DNA of 12,748 nucleotides from GSA-30 sp036384435 (GCF_036384435.1 NZ_DASVMI010000007.1:1-12748), one strand, 5' to 3'; shown: positions 1 through 7,907, counted from the first letter of the stretch. Translations and numbers: made by a program. The notes: generated from the sequence alone by a model not told the origin.

Positions 1-3000
1 GCCACGACATAGCCCACCAGTTGCTTGTGTCCGACGACATCCTCGCGAACGACCACGGCCGCTGCCTGCACACCGGTCAACGACGTCAGTGCCGACTCGA
101 TCTCGCCCAGCTCGATGCGGAAACCGCGCAACTTGATCTGCTGGTCCGAACGCCCTCCGAACGCCAGGGTGCCGTCAGGCCGCCAACGCACCGTATCGCC
201 ACTGCGATACATGCGCTTGCCCGGCTCAAACGGATGGGCCACGAAACGCTCGGCGGTCAGGGTGGCACGTCCCAGGTAACCCCGGGCCAGACCTTCGCCG
301 GCGATGTACAACTCACCCGGTACGCCGATCGGCACCGGCTGCAAGCGATCATCCAGGACATACAGCTGTGTGTTGTCCAGGGCCGACCCGATCGGCACCG
401 ATCCCTCGCCCGGTAGGTCCTGCAAGCGATGATGGGTGGCGAAGGTCGTCGTTTCCGTCGGACCATAACCGTTGACCATCTGCACATGCGGGTGCCGCTC
501 CATCAACCGCCGCACATGCGCCGGTGACAGGACGTCGCCGCCGGCCACCACTTGCATCACCTGGGAGAAGGCATCCGGGCATTCGTCGACCATCAGGTGG
601 AACAGGCCGGCAGTCAGCCACAGGCCGGTGACCGATTGTTCCCGGATCGTGCGCTCCAGCACCTGGATGTCGGTGCGCCCCGAAGGAGCGATGACGATCT
701 GGTTTCCGTGCAACAACGGGACCCAGAACTCGTAGGTCGAGGCATCGAAGGCTTGGGGTGAGTGCAGCAATATCCGCTGCTGACTGGGATCATCCCAACG
801 ACGATCCAGCGCAAGGGCCAACACGTTGCGCTGGGTGACGGCCACGCCCTTGGGACGTCCGGTCGACCCGGAGGTATACATGACGTACGCCAGGTGATCT
901 GGGCTGGCTGCCACCTCGGGCGCATGCGTGGGATAACCGGCCAGGTGGGATGCTTCCTGATCGAGCACCACGAGCATGCCGGGGAAGGGCGGCAGCCGGT
1001 CGAGCAAACGGCTATGCACCAGCATGACGGGCGTACCGCTGTCCTGGAGAATCTGCGCCAGTCGCTCGGTGGGATACTCCGGGTCCAGCGGCAGATACGC
1101 CGCACCAGCCTTGATCACACCCAGGATCGCCACCGGCAGGTCCAGCGATCGTTCCAGGCAGATGCCTACCAAGGTATCGGGACCGACGCCCAAGCTGACC
1201 AGATGCTGGGCCAACTGACAAGCGCGGCGATCAAGTTCGCGATAGGAGAGCGTGCTATCGCCAAAAACCACGGCGGCAGTGTCGGGAACTTGTTGTACCT
1301 GCACGTCGAACAGCTGGGCCAGGCCCGCATCAGGCAACGGCACGTGGGTCTGGTTCCACCGCGCCAGCGCCAGTTGCTCTTCCGTGTTCTGCAGAGGCAG
1401 CGTGCTGATCGGTGCATCAGGCTTGCCGACGGCCGCGTCGAGCAGGTGAACGAAATGATCCACCATGCGAACAGCGGTCGCATGATCGAACAAATCGCAT
1501 GCGTACTCGAGCTCCGCCTTCAAGCAGTGGGATGCGTCGCTCTGCACCTGGCTGAAGCCCCAGGTCAAATCATATTTCGAGACCGGGAAATGCACGGGCA
1601 GCGCCACGGCCTGGTGCGCCCCAAAATCCACGTGGGTCACTTCATTGACCCATACCATCGCAACTTGGAACAGAGGATGGTAAGCGTTGCTACGCAACGG
1701 ATTGATCAGATTCACCACCCGCTCGAAGGATGTCTCCTGGTGCGTCAGCGCTGCGGCATCAACCGAGCGGACGCGCGACAGGAGCTGCCGAAAGCTGGGG
1801 TCGCCCGCCGTATCCACGCGCAACACGAGCAGGTTGACGAAAAAACCGACCAGGTTCCCGAGCGCCTCATCCGTACGACCGGCCACCGGTGTGCCTATGG
1901 CGATATCCTCGCCCGCGCCATAGCGAGTGAGCAGCGCACAAAGCGTGGCATGCAACAGCATGAAAGGTGTAACACGATAGGCTTCGGCAGCGCGTTGCAA
2001 TCGCTCAAAACGCTCACCATCGATCCGGAATGCAACCGTATTGCCACGATGACTTTGCTTGGCTTGCCGAGGCCGGTCGGTCGGGAGCTGGATGGGTTCG
2101 GGCAAGCCATTCAAGACCCGTTGCCAGAACGCTTCGTGCTGCGCAATCGTACTACCCGCGCGCTCGTTGCCGTTGTGCAGTTGCCGATGCCACAAGGCAT
2201 AGTCGGCATATTGCACGGGAAGTGCCGACCACGCAGGCATCATCCCTCCAGATCTTGCCCTGTACGCTAGAGCCAGATCGCGGGCGAGGATTTCCATGGA
2301 GAGGCCGTCACCCGCCATGTGATGCACGACCAGAAGCAATACGCAGGCTTGCGAATCGACAAGAAACAGATCGGCGCGCAGCGCTGGCTGACGGGTCAGA
2401 TCAAATGGCCGCACGGTGGCAGCCGTCAGTGCTGAGGAAAGCGCTTGGCTCTTGATGACGTGACTGGCGAATACAGGAGCTACCTGATCGGCAAGACCCA
2501 CATACTGATAAGGCTCCGGGTCGGCCGGCACAACGCGGGTACGCAAGCTTTCGTGCCTTACCATCACGTCACGAAGCGCCAGGTGCAGCGTGTCCGGGTT
2601 AGGGCGGAACGGCAACTCCAGCGCCAAGGGAATGTTGTAGACCCCGCGATTTCCTTCCATCTCCTCAACCAGCCATAGACGCTGTTGTGCTGAGGAGAGC
2701 GGGATATCCCTCGGCCTGGGCATTCGGCAGATCGCAGGACGCGCACGCGCTGCCGTGGTCAGCTGCGGCGCAAGCGACGCCACGGTCGGGTGCTCGAGCA
2801 GGGTGTTGAAAGTCAGCTCAACGCCGAAGTGCGCGCGAATTCGCCCAAGCAGACGAATCATCAGCAGGGAGTGGCCTCCCAGGTCGAAGAAGCTGTCATC
2901 CACGCCGACTTTGGAAACACCAAGGACCTGCGCAAAAACCTGAGCCAGTGCCTGTTCTTCGTGGGTCCGCGGCGCTGTATAGAGGCGCTGGGGAAACACA

Positions 3001-4565
3001 GGCAAAGGGAGTGCCTGGCGATCAAGCTTGCCGCTGGGTGTCAATGGCACGACATCGAGCAACATGATTGCCGCCGGCACCATGTATTCGGGAAGTTTTT
3101 CGGCCAATGCACGGCGTAGCGACGCCGGATCTGGTGCAACGCCTCCCGTGGCAATGACGTAACCCACCAGTTGCATTTGATCGGACAGGTCTGTTCGCGC
3201 GATGACAACGGCGCGCGCCACTCCGGGTTCCTTTTGCAGGGTGGCTTCGATTTCTCCTAATTCGATGCGCAGACCACGAAGCTTGATCTGGCTGTCGGTT
3301 CGGCCGAGAAAGTCCAGTTGTCCGCAGGGTCGCCACTTCACAAGATCGCCAGTGCGATACATGCGTTGCCCCATGACAAAAGGGTTCGCGACAAAGCGAC
3401 CTGCTGTCATGCCTGGCGCGTTCAGATAGCCGCGTGCCAGGCCTTCACCGGCGAGATAAAGCTCGCCGACCGTGCCTGCCGGCACCATGCGAAGCTGTTC
3501 GTCCAGGACATAGGCCGACGCGTGGGGCAGGGGGAAACCAATGCCCGCATGCGGACCTCCAACCGGAGGCGGCACACCCGAGTCCCAGCCCGTCGCATAT
3601 ACCGTCGCTTCCGTGGGGCCGTAATAGTCGGCAACGTGGCACTGCGGCCACTCGCGTGCCATGCGGGCCTTGAGGGGCTCAGGCAGTGCTTCACCTGCCA
3701 ATACGATGCTCTGCACACCGTCCAATGGGCTGCCGGGTTCATCTAGCAGACCAGCTAATGCCGAGGGCGACGTGCTGACCAGACTATTGTGAAACCGCTC
3801 TTGATGCGGATCGCCCAACGCCAGGAAGTCCCGGATCAAGCGGATCTGGCCGCCGAAGCAAAGAGGTGAAAACAGCTCAAAAATCGAGACATCGAAGCTG
3901 AAAGACGTGGTGAGCCAGACGTGGTTCAGTCGCTCGCCAAAATGGGACATGGCCCAGCGCACAAAGCTCGTCAGATTTTCGTGGGAAATGACGACGCCCT
4001 TGGGCCGTCCAGTCGATCCGGACGTGTAGATCACATATGCAGGTTGACCAGGGAGATGGCCGATATCGAGCAACTCATCGCCCTGTGCTGCTGATGAGTC
4101 TTCGACGGCCTCGGACATCGAAAGACAACGATGACCGGCCGTCAGTTCGTCAGGCGACGATTCGTCAGTAACGATAAGCGTGGGAGCGGCATCTTCGATC
4201 ATCAACCGAAGTCGCGGCATCGGATAACGAAGATCCAGCGGCAGATAGGCCGCTCCTGATTTGAGGACGGCCATGATAGCGACGATGGCGTCCAGCGATC
4301 TGGGCATCGCTATCGCAACGACACGCTCGGCGCCTGCACCAGCAGATACCAGGCGACGAGCCAGTGCCGTGGATCTTTCATCGAGCTGCGCATAAGTGAG
4401 CGCGGACGATTCGTGCGCGATGGCAATGGCCGAAGGCTTGCTCTGCACCTGGCGCTCAAAGAGATGCAGCATTCCCACGAATGCTGCTGGCGACGTAGCC
4501 GCACCCGAGGTCGGCAAGGCCTTCGTCGTTACCCCATCTTCCATGGAAGAGCGTAGTTCTATCAT
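1..4565 (-). CDS. Nonribosomal peptide synthetase, initiating subunit (A1-T1-C2-A2..., 3' part beyond window)
   Basis: Hand translation from ATG 4565 to base 1 gives 1521 open codons with no stop or frameshift; the gene continues off the left edge. A1 spans about residues 30-520: A2 core LKSGAAYLPLD, A3 TSGSTGRPKG at 181-190, A5 YGPTE at 315-319, A7 YRTGDLVKW, A10 lysine K513. T1 has DSFFDLGGHSLL with the phosphopantetheine serine at S566. C2 starts at 622 (PLSSAQQRLW) and has HHMAGDG at 748-754, so the catalytic HHxxxDG is intact. A2 starts near 1082, with A3 at 1231-1240 and YGPTE at 1367-1371, and is cut after its A8 core. There is no leading C or epimerase domain, so A1-T1 is a loading module. 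Pocket residues read by alignment to GrsA: A1 DVFTVAYVYK (unassigned), A2 DAYWVGGTF- (valine-like). The start has GAAGG 9 nt upstream; GTG 4571 is an alternative. An in-frame stop lies further upstream. Confidence 0.96.
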   Translation of the reverse strand, partial: MIELRSSMEDGVTTKALPTSGAATSPAAFVGMLHLFERQVQSKPSAIAIAHESSALTYAQLDERSTALARRLVSAGAGAERVVAIAMPRSLDAIVAIMAVLKSGAAYLPLDLRYPMPRLRLMIEDAAPTLIVTDESSPDELTAGHRCLSMSEAVEDSSAAQGDELLDIGHLPGQPAYVIYTSGSTGRPKGVVISHENLTSFVRWAMSHFGERLNHVWLTTSFSFDVSIFELFSPLCFGGQIRLIRDFLALGDPHQERFHNSLVSTSPSALAGLLDEPGSPLDGVQSIVLAGEALPEPLKARMAREWPQCHVADYYGPTEATVYATGWDSGVPPPVGGPHAGIGFPLPHASAYVLDEQLRMVPAGTVGELYLAGEGLARGYLNAPGMTAGRFVANPFVMGQRMYRTGDLVKWRPCGQLDFLGRTDSQIKLRGLRIELGEIEATLQKEPGVARAVVIARTDLSDQMQLVGYVIATGGVAPDPASLRRALAEKLPEYMVPAAIMLLDVVPLTPSGKLDRQALPLPVFPQRLYTAPRTHEEQALAQVFAQVLGVSKVGVDDSFFDLGGHSLLMIRLLGRIRAHFGVELTFNTLLEHPTVASLAPQLTTAARARPAICRMPRPRDIPLSSAQQRLWLVEEMEGNRGVYNIPLALELPFRPNPDTLHLALRDVMVRHESLRTRVVPADPEPYQYVGLADQVAPVFASHVIKSQALSSALTAATVRPFDLTRQPALRADLFLVDSQACVLLLVVHHMAGDGLSMEILARDLALAYRARSGGMMPAWSALPVQYADYALWHRQLHNGNERAGSTIAQHEAFWQRVLNGLPEPIQLPTDRPRQAKQSHRGNTVAFRIDGERFERLQRAAEAYRVTPFMLLHATLCALLTRYGAGEDIAIGTPVAGRTDEALGNLVGFFVNLLVLRVDTAGDPSFRQLLSRVRSVDAAALTHQETSFERVVNLINPLRSNAYHPLFQVAMVWVNEVTHVDFGAHQAVALPVHFPVSKYDLTWGFSQVQSDASHCLKAELEYACDLFDHATAVRMVDHFVHLLDAAVGKPDAPISTLPLQNTEEQLALARWNQTHVPLPDAGLAQLFDVQVQQVPDTAAVVFGDSTLSYRELDRRACQLAQHLVSLGVGPDTLVGICLERSLDLPVAILGVIKAGAAYLPLDPEYPTERLAQILQDSGTPVMLVHSRLLDRLPPFPGMLVVLDQEASHLAGYPTHAPEVAASPDHLAYVMYTSGSTGRPKGVAVTQRNVLALALDRRWDDPSQQRILLHSPQAFDASTYEFWVPLLHGNQIVIAPSGRTDIQVLERTIREQSVTGLWLTAGLFHLMVDECPDAFSQVMQVVAGGDVLSPAHVRRLMERHPHVQMVNGYGPTETTTFATHHRLQDLPGEGSVPIGSALDNTQLYVLDDRLQPVPIGVPGELYIAGEGLARGYLGRATLTAERFVAHPFEPGKRMYRSGDTVRWRPDGTLAFGGRSDQQIKLRGFRIELGEIESALTSLTGVQAAAVVVREDVVGHKQLVGYVV

Positions 4566-4695
4566 GCGCACAAGCCTTCGTCCCGCGTGTCGGGTGTAAC
4601 GAGGCGATCACCTCGCGGCTAATTCGGATAAAACATCCCCTGCAACGCTCTGGAAGAGCGCTGTCTTGCATCACTGGAAGCGGCTAAGGCGGGTG
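4566..4695 (-). other. Intergenic leader between mbtH-like gene and NRPS
   Basis: A 130-base gap on the NRPS strand. It holds two small hairpins: AGCGCTC/GAGCGTT with a 5-base loop (4644-4662) and CGAGG/CCTCG (4600-4615), the second about 35 bases before the NRPS start. No T-tract follows either, so I do not call a terminator. They could act in the NRPS leader mRNA or be chance. The genes above and below are probably co-transcribed. Confidence 0.3.
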
Positions 4696-4905
4696 CTAGC
4701 CGCCCATCGCTTCCACGAGGCTCCGGGGACGCATATCCGTCCAGTGCGTCTCGATGTAGTCGAGGCACGCCTGCCTGTTGTCACTGGGATGTGCGACGGT
4801 CCAACCCTGCGGGACGTCGGCGAAAGCTGGCCACAATGAGTACTGCAACTCATCGTTTACAAGGACCAGATACGAGGCGTCTTTGTCTTCGAACGGATTA
4901 GTCAC
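4696..4905 (-). CDS. MbtH-like protein (NRPS adenylation-domain chaperone)
   Basis: 69 residues, the usual length of the family. The hallmark residues are all there: NDELQYSLWP at 17-26, P32 and GW at 34-35, CLDYIETHWTDMRP at 47-60, then SL. MbtH-like proteins bind adenylation domains and are often needed for their solubility or activity; this one lies directly upstream of the NRPS on the same strand, so A1 and A2 are the obvious partners. The start is GTG at 4905, chosen because AGGAG sits 6 bases upstream and the protein then begins with the typical MTNPFED. A longer reading frame to 4992 adds 29 residues without family similarity and is rejected. Confidence 0.96.
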   Translation of the reverse strand: MTNPFEDKDASYLVLVNDELQYSLWPAFADVPQGWTVAHPSDNRQACLDYIETHWTDMRPRSLVEAMGG

Positions 4906-5174
4906 TGCAAACTCCTGGCGAATGCCAATATTCGTACAGACCAAAAACCGCTGACACTCCCACGCCTGCGACAAGCAACTGATTGCTCGCAAGAATTCGC
5001 TGCAAGGCGAAGGAATTAATTTTTAAGCCGCAAGCCACCGGCACGCCGATAAAAAATCAGCATGACATCAGCCTTTGAGGAAAAGATTCCCCTTGGATTA
5101 CGCAAATAAAACCCCTGAAAGCCGAGCACACGAGGTGCTGGCCTTCCCATCCCTTAAGCTCTGGAATTGCGCCT
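4906..5174 (-). other. Intergenic region upstream of the mbtH-like gene
   Basis: A 269-base AT-richer gap with no supportable gene. It holds the mbtH-like ribosome site (AGGAG, 4912-4916) and a stem-loop near 5121-5143 described separately. I could not single out a convincing -35/-10 pair, although a promoter for mbtH-NRPS would be expected here. Confidence 0.4.
5104..5143 (-). terminator. Possible weak intrinsic terminator after the exported-protein gene
   Basis: On the minus strand, about 30 bases after the stop at 5175, AGCAC and GTGCT pair across a 5-base loop. The stem is lengthened by a GCC/GGC pair with one bulged C. It is followed by interrupted T runs (TTTC, then TTTTATTT). The T-tract is broken by AGGGG, so efficiency is doubtful and read-through into the mbtH-like gene is possible. 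Confidence 0.3.
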
Positions 5175-5615
5175 TCAGTGCGAGACGAGCGTCATTCCAT
5201 AACCAAATCTAGCGAATCCCTTGCTGTTATCCGTGTTGATGGATAAGTCAGCCTTGCCAGGCGCGCTAACTGTGATCCGAACCTTCGTATCGGTTCCAAT
5301 CTGTCCAACGTAGGCATTACTACCTGAAGCATGCAGCACCGCTTTATCCGATGCGCCTGAAGGCTGCAGGTCTTTCGGCAACGTGATTTGAATCTGTTGA
5401 TCCGGCAGCTCTGAGATGACGGCAGTCATGGTTTCTCCAGAAGAAGAGAATGATCCGTCCAGTTTCCAGGTGCCAAGGAGCGAATTAGCTGGTGTCGATG
5501 CCATGACCACGCCGCTGAGTGAGAGTGCCGCCAAAATGAGCGATTTTTGCTTCAGCTTAGAGGCCTTGATTGACCCGTTGGATCTGAAAAACCTTATTCC
5601 TTCGAAAGCAGGCAT
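5175..5615 (-). CDS. Small predicted exported protein of unknown function
   Basis: 146 residues from ATG 5615. I do not recognise the family. The N-terminus has a basic stretch (KASKLKQK, 17-24), a hydrophobic core (SLILAALSLSGVVMA, 25-39) and small residues after it (STPANS), which together look like a Sec signal peptide cut near A39, with an unusually long n-region. The mature part of about 100 residues has no cysteine. It starts LLGTWKLDG, reminiscent of lipocalin-like or other small beta-barrel proteins, and is rich in S, T, G and beta-forming residues. ATG 5615 is preceded by GGAG at 10 bases; GTG 5651 would add 12 residues. It sits between the thioesterase and the mbtH-like gene on the same strand, so it may belong to the cluster (periplasmic binding, export or immunity are all guesses). 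Confidence 0.7.
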   Translation of the reverse strand: MPAFEGIRFFRSNGSIKASKLKQKSLILAALSLSGVVMASTPANSLLGTWKLDGSFSSSGETMTAVISELPDQQIQITLPKDLQPSGASDKAVLHASGSNAYVGQIGTDTKVRITVSAPGKADLSINTDNSKGFARFGYGMTLVSH

Positions 5616-5691
5616 CAGCACCGAACTCCGATTCAGTATGCCTATGAACACTAGCAGTTAATATTTCGAGTAGCAAGCCGTCACGCAAATT

Positions 5692-5715
5692 TTATGTGTG
5701 ATAGATGACACATAA
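5692..5715. promoter_or_regulatory. CRP/Clp-like palindrome upstream of the exported-protein gene
   Basis: Perfect inverted repeat TTATGTGT / ACACATAA with an 8-base centre, starting right after the thioesterase stop codon. Inside it, TGTGA-TAGATG-ACACA (5697-5712) matches the CRP-family consensus TGTGA-N6-TCACA in 9 of 10 positions. It lies about 80-100 bases before the start of the next minus-strand gene. The lack of a T-tract on either side argues against an intrinsic terminator. Confidence 0.5.
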
Positions 5716-6495
5716 TCACGGGAGATTCACGTACTCCATTTGGAGTAGATCATTCAAAGTGGCAGCCACAGGAACCGGCTGTTCCTGAAGGAAAAAGTGC
5801 CCTCCAGAAAACGTTTCCACTGATGATTTTCCACGCGTCTGAAATGACCACTCGGGAAGACGTAAGTAGTCCACGGTGTCGTCGTCGATTCCGCCAAACA
5901 CGGTGATTTCACACGCCAGCGGCGTTGCGTCGTAACACGCGTATTCCTCAGCCATCTTCAGATCCGCACGAAGCATGGGAATAAGCAGCTCCATCAAATC
6001 GAGGTCTTGCAAGACCTCTACAGGCGTCCCGCCATATTTGTGAAGCTCGTCAATTAATTCGCCCTGCGGCAAGTTATGGAGCTTCTTGCGATTACGTGGA
6101 AGATGTGGGGGTAACGCCCCTGAAGCAATCAGGCGCATGAGGTTGAGCCTTCCATCGCGTTCCAGATTCTGTGCAATATGAAATGCCAGCCGGGCCCCAA
6201 GGCTGTGGCCCAGCAACACGACGTTGTCGGTACCCAGCTTGGACCGCTCCTTTAACAGGGCGGCAGCGGCGTGATGAGCGGCGAGGGAAATATCGTCAAT
6301 AAGATCCTCTCCGAACCGCCGCCCCCTTCCCGGCAAATCGGCAGCGATAACTTGAACTCCATCACAAACCCGCGAGGCAAGCTCTCGAAAGACGTTGGAA
6401 TTGCCTCCCGCATAATGAAAAAGAACCAGCGCCACGGCAGGCCTGGGGACGGATTTGATCACGGTAAACCATTCACCACTGGACATGTCTGTCAT
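5716..6495 (-). CDS. Type II thioesterase of NRPS/PKS (alpha/beta hydrolase)
   Basis: 259 residues, normal for the family. Family marks: LFHYAGGN near 25-32 (usual form PxAGG), ADLPGRGRR at 52-60, the nucleophile elbow GHSLG at 96-100 (S98), an acid in GGIDDDT at 204-206, and the catalytic histidine H233 in SGGHFFL. Such enzymes hydrolyse wrong or stalled acyl groups from carrier proteins, restoring blocked synthetases, and in some systems release the product. It lies on the NRPS strand two genes upstream of the synthetase. ATG 6495 is the first in-frame start with only a weak GGAT upstream; ATG 6486 three codons later is an alternative. The second residue of the usual FPYAGG motif is H here, a mild variation. 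Confidence 0.95.
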   Translation of the reverse strand: MTDMSSGEWFTVIKSVPRPAVALVLFHYAGGNSNVFRELASRVCDGVQVIAADLPGRGRRFGEDLIDDISLAAHHAAAALLKERSKLGTDNVVLLGHSLGARLAFHIAQNLERDGRLNLMRLIASGALPPHLPRNRKKLHNLPQGELIDELHKYGGTPVEVLQDLDLMELLIPMLRADLKMAEEYACYDATPLACEITVFGGIDDDTVDYLRLPEWSFQTRGKSSVETFSGGHFFLQEQPVPVAATLNDLLQMEYVNLP

Positions 6496-6518
6496 ATGAT
6501 CCGATTAAAGCCGGGATG

Positions 6519-6537
6519 CCGCTCGATACACGAGCGG
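6519..6537. promoter_or_regulatory. Perfect 7-bp stem-loop in the divergent promoter region
   Basis: CCGCTCG - ATACA - CGAGCGG, a perfect 7-base inverted repeat with a 5-base centre, 24 bases upstream of the thioesterase start. No T-tract follows on either strand. It may be an operator or a hairpin in the thioesterase 5' leader. Confidence 0.4.
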
Positions 6538-6575
6538 ATGACTGGTAGGGGATTTGAAGAAACCCATGGCCCGTG

Positions 6576-6593
6576 GCAGCTGGACGCAGCTGG
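6576..6593. repeat. Two GCAGCTGG direct repeats one helical turn apart
   Basis: GCAGCTGG at 6576-6583 and again at 6586-6593, a period of exactly 10 bases, in the middle of the 180-base gap between the divergent thioesterase and glycosyltransferase genes. The spacing puts both copies on the same DNA face, as tandem activator sites often are. It is short enough to be chance. Confidence 0.3.
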
Positions 6594-6675
6594 CTCCAGG
6601 GCAGGTGGGCAGCATACAAGCGGCCCGGGTTCAAATTAAAGCTCAAGATCTAGTCGGTAATGCACAGGGGGATGC

Positions 6676-7848
6676 TTGAGATTGCTACTGATACCCAACG
6701 CGGGCGCCGTGGTTCCTCATCTCGTGCCACTCATGGCACTGGATTCATTACTCGACAGGCATACCCACGAAACGGCCTTTCTCCTTCCTTCCCATCTTCA
6801 TGGGCCCATGAAGACGCTGGGCAGACAAGTCCTTGATATCGATTACCAGGCGCAATCGTCCTTTCGTGATGAGATGGCCGCCTGCGGGGCTTTTCAACCC
6901 GACGTCATCCTTGACGACTTCAGCATGGTGGCGTTATTGACGGCACAGGTCACCGAAACTCCACGCATTACCGTGGCCAGGACCGGCGTTTTCCCTGGCG
7001 GGCTGCCGTCGAACAGGAACTACCGGCATAGTTGTGAGTCCCTGGGGGAGGGGCGATTCGATTTCGCCGGAAACTACGGCAATTGGGAAAGCTTCTTTGG
7101 CATCAAGCCGCCGAATGACTTTGCACAATTGAGTGAAGCGAACCTCAGCATCGTTCCCGGCATCCCGCAAATCGAGGTGCTGCCTGCCGGTGCAACCGAT
7201 ATCCAGACCTACCATTTTGCCGGAACACTTGGCATTCCCGACCACGAGATGGCGCAGCTGCATGCGCATGGGCTTGCGTCAAATCCAGCGATTGAGCGAT
7301 TTCTTGAAAAGCATCAAGGACAGCGAATCGCGTTGCTCACCCTGGGCTCGGTCATGGCATCGCGAGGGGCCATGCGGTCAGCTGTCATTGATATGCTGCA
7401 AGCGGGTATCGCCGTGATCTCCACGATGACGGTCGATGATTTGCAACCCTCACTGGGCGATATGTTCCTGTACGCTCAGCGAGTACCCATGGATGCCGTG
7501 TGTTCCCGGATAGATATGATGGTCCACCACTGCGGCAGCGGCACATATCAATACGCGATCAACCACCGACTCCCATCTATCTGTATCGGCTCCGGATTTT
7601 ATGACCGGGACGATGTTGCGAAGCGACTGGCCAGTCTGGGCGTCGCCATCCACCTGCCGTTCGAGCACGATGACGAGGCCTTTATCGAAAACTTCAGGCA
7701 GGCCTGCACCCAGGCAAGCGAAAATGGAAAGTGGCTGGAACAGGCCCGCCTGGCGCTTGATGGCTTGAAAAAAGAGAACGAACGCGTATCGCGGACTTTC
7801 GACATGGAGTCGATTCTGAGGAGCCTCTGGATGACCGAGGAACCATGA
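6676..7848 (+). CDS. GT1-family (GT-B fold) glycosyltransferase
   Basis: 390 residues. N-terminal half: RLLLIPNAGAVVPHLVPLMAL, the first strand and helix of a GT-B fold, with H15 in the place of the usual catalytic histidine. C-terminal half from about 215: LLTLGS at 220-225, then the donor-binding region VHHCGSGTYQYAINHRLP (283-300) and GSGFYDRDDVAKRL (305-318), a diverged form of the HGGxGT...P...DQ..NA signature. Members move a sugar from a nucleotide donor to small molecules, including peptide and macrolide aglycones; the peptide of this cluster is the likely acceptor, but no sugar-making genes are visible. The start is TTG 6676: AGGGGG lies 4 bases upstream, an in-frame TAA is at 6658, and the protein then begins correctly for the fold. 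The gene is the only plus-strand one in the cluster and runs into the aminotransferase gene with 59 bases between. Confidence 0.88.
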   Translation: MRLLLIPNAGAVVPHLVPLMALDSLLDRHTHETAFLLPSHLHGPMKTLGRQVLDIDYQAQSSFRDEMAACGAFQPDVILDDFSMVALLTAQVTETPRITVARTGVFPGGLPSNRNYRHSCESLGEGRFDFAGNYGNWESFFGIKPPNDFAQLSEANLSIVPGIPQIEVLPAGATDIQTYHFAGTLGIPDHEMAQLHAHGLASNPAIERFLEKHQGQRIALLTLGSVMASRGAMRSAVIDMLQAGIAVISTMTVDDLQPSLGDMFLYAQRVPMDAVCSRIDMMVHHCGSGTYQYAINHRLPSICIGSGFYDRDDVAKRLASLGVAIHLPFEHDDEAFIENFRQACTQASENGKWLEQARLALDGLKKENERVSRTFDMESILRSLWMTEEP

Positions 7849-7907
7849 GTCAGCTCGAACGCAAAAGCAGGGATGCCGGTCACGATGGCAACCCAGGCGG
7901 CAACACA

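Noticed and set aside
762..2270. 502-codon plus-strand open frame
   Set aside because: It lies wholly antisense to the NRPS C2-A2 coding frame, which shows every core motif; the plus-strand translation has no recognisable domain and is a high-GC shadow.
1..3200. Repeated stretches about 3.14 kb apart (e.g. near 10-30 and 3160-3180)
   Set aside because: These are the homologous A8-A9 regions of A2 and A1, one C-A-T module length apart, and are expected in an NRPS gene rather than a separate repeat.
4696..4992. Longer 98-residue start for the MbtH-like protein
   Set aside because: The extra N-terminus is outside the family, while GTG 4905 has a well-placed AGGAG and gives the standard beginning.
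6628..6640. GGTTCAAAT reminiscent of a tRNA T-loop
   Set aside because: The flanking bases do not form a T stem, and no acceptor, D or anticodon arm is found.
7849..7907. Terminator between the convergent glycosyltransferase and aminotransferase genes
   Set aside because: Only a weak TGCC/GGCA pairing and no T-tract in 59 bases; nothing to call.
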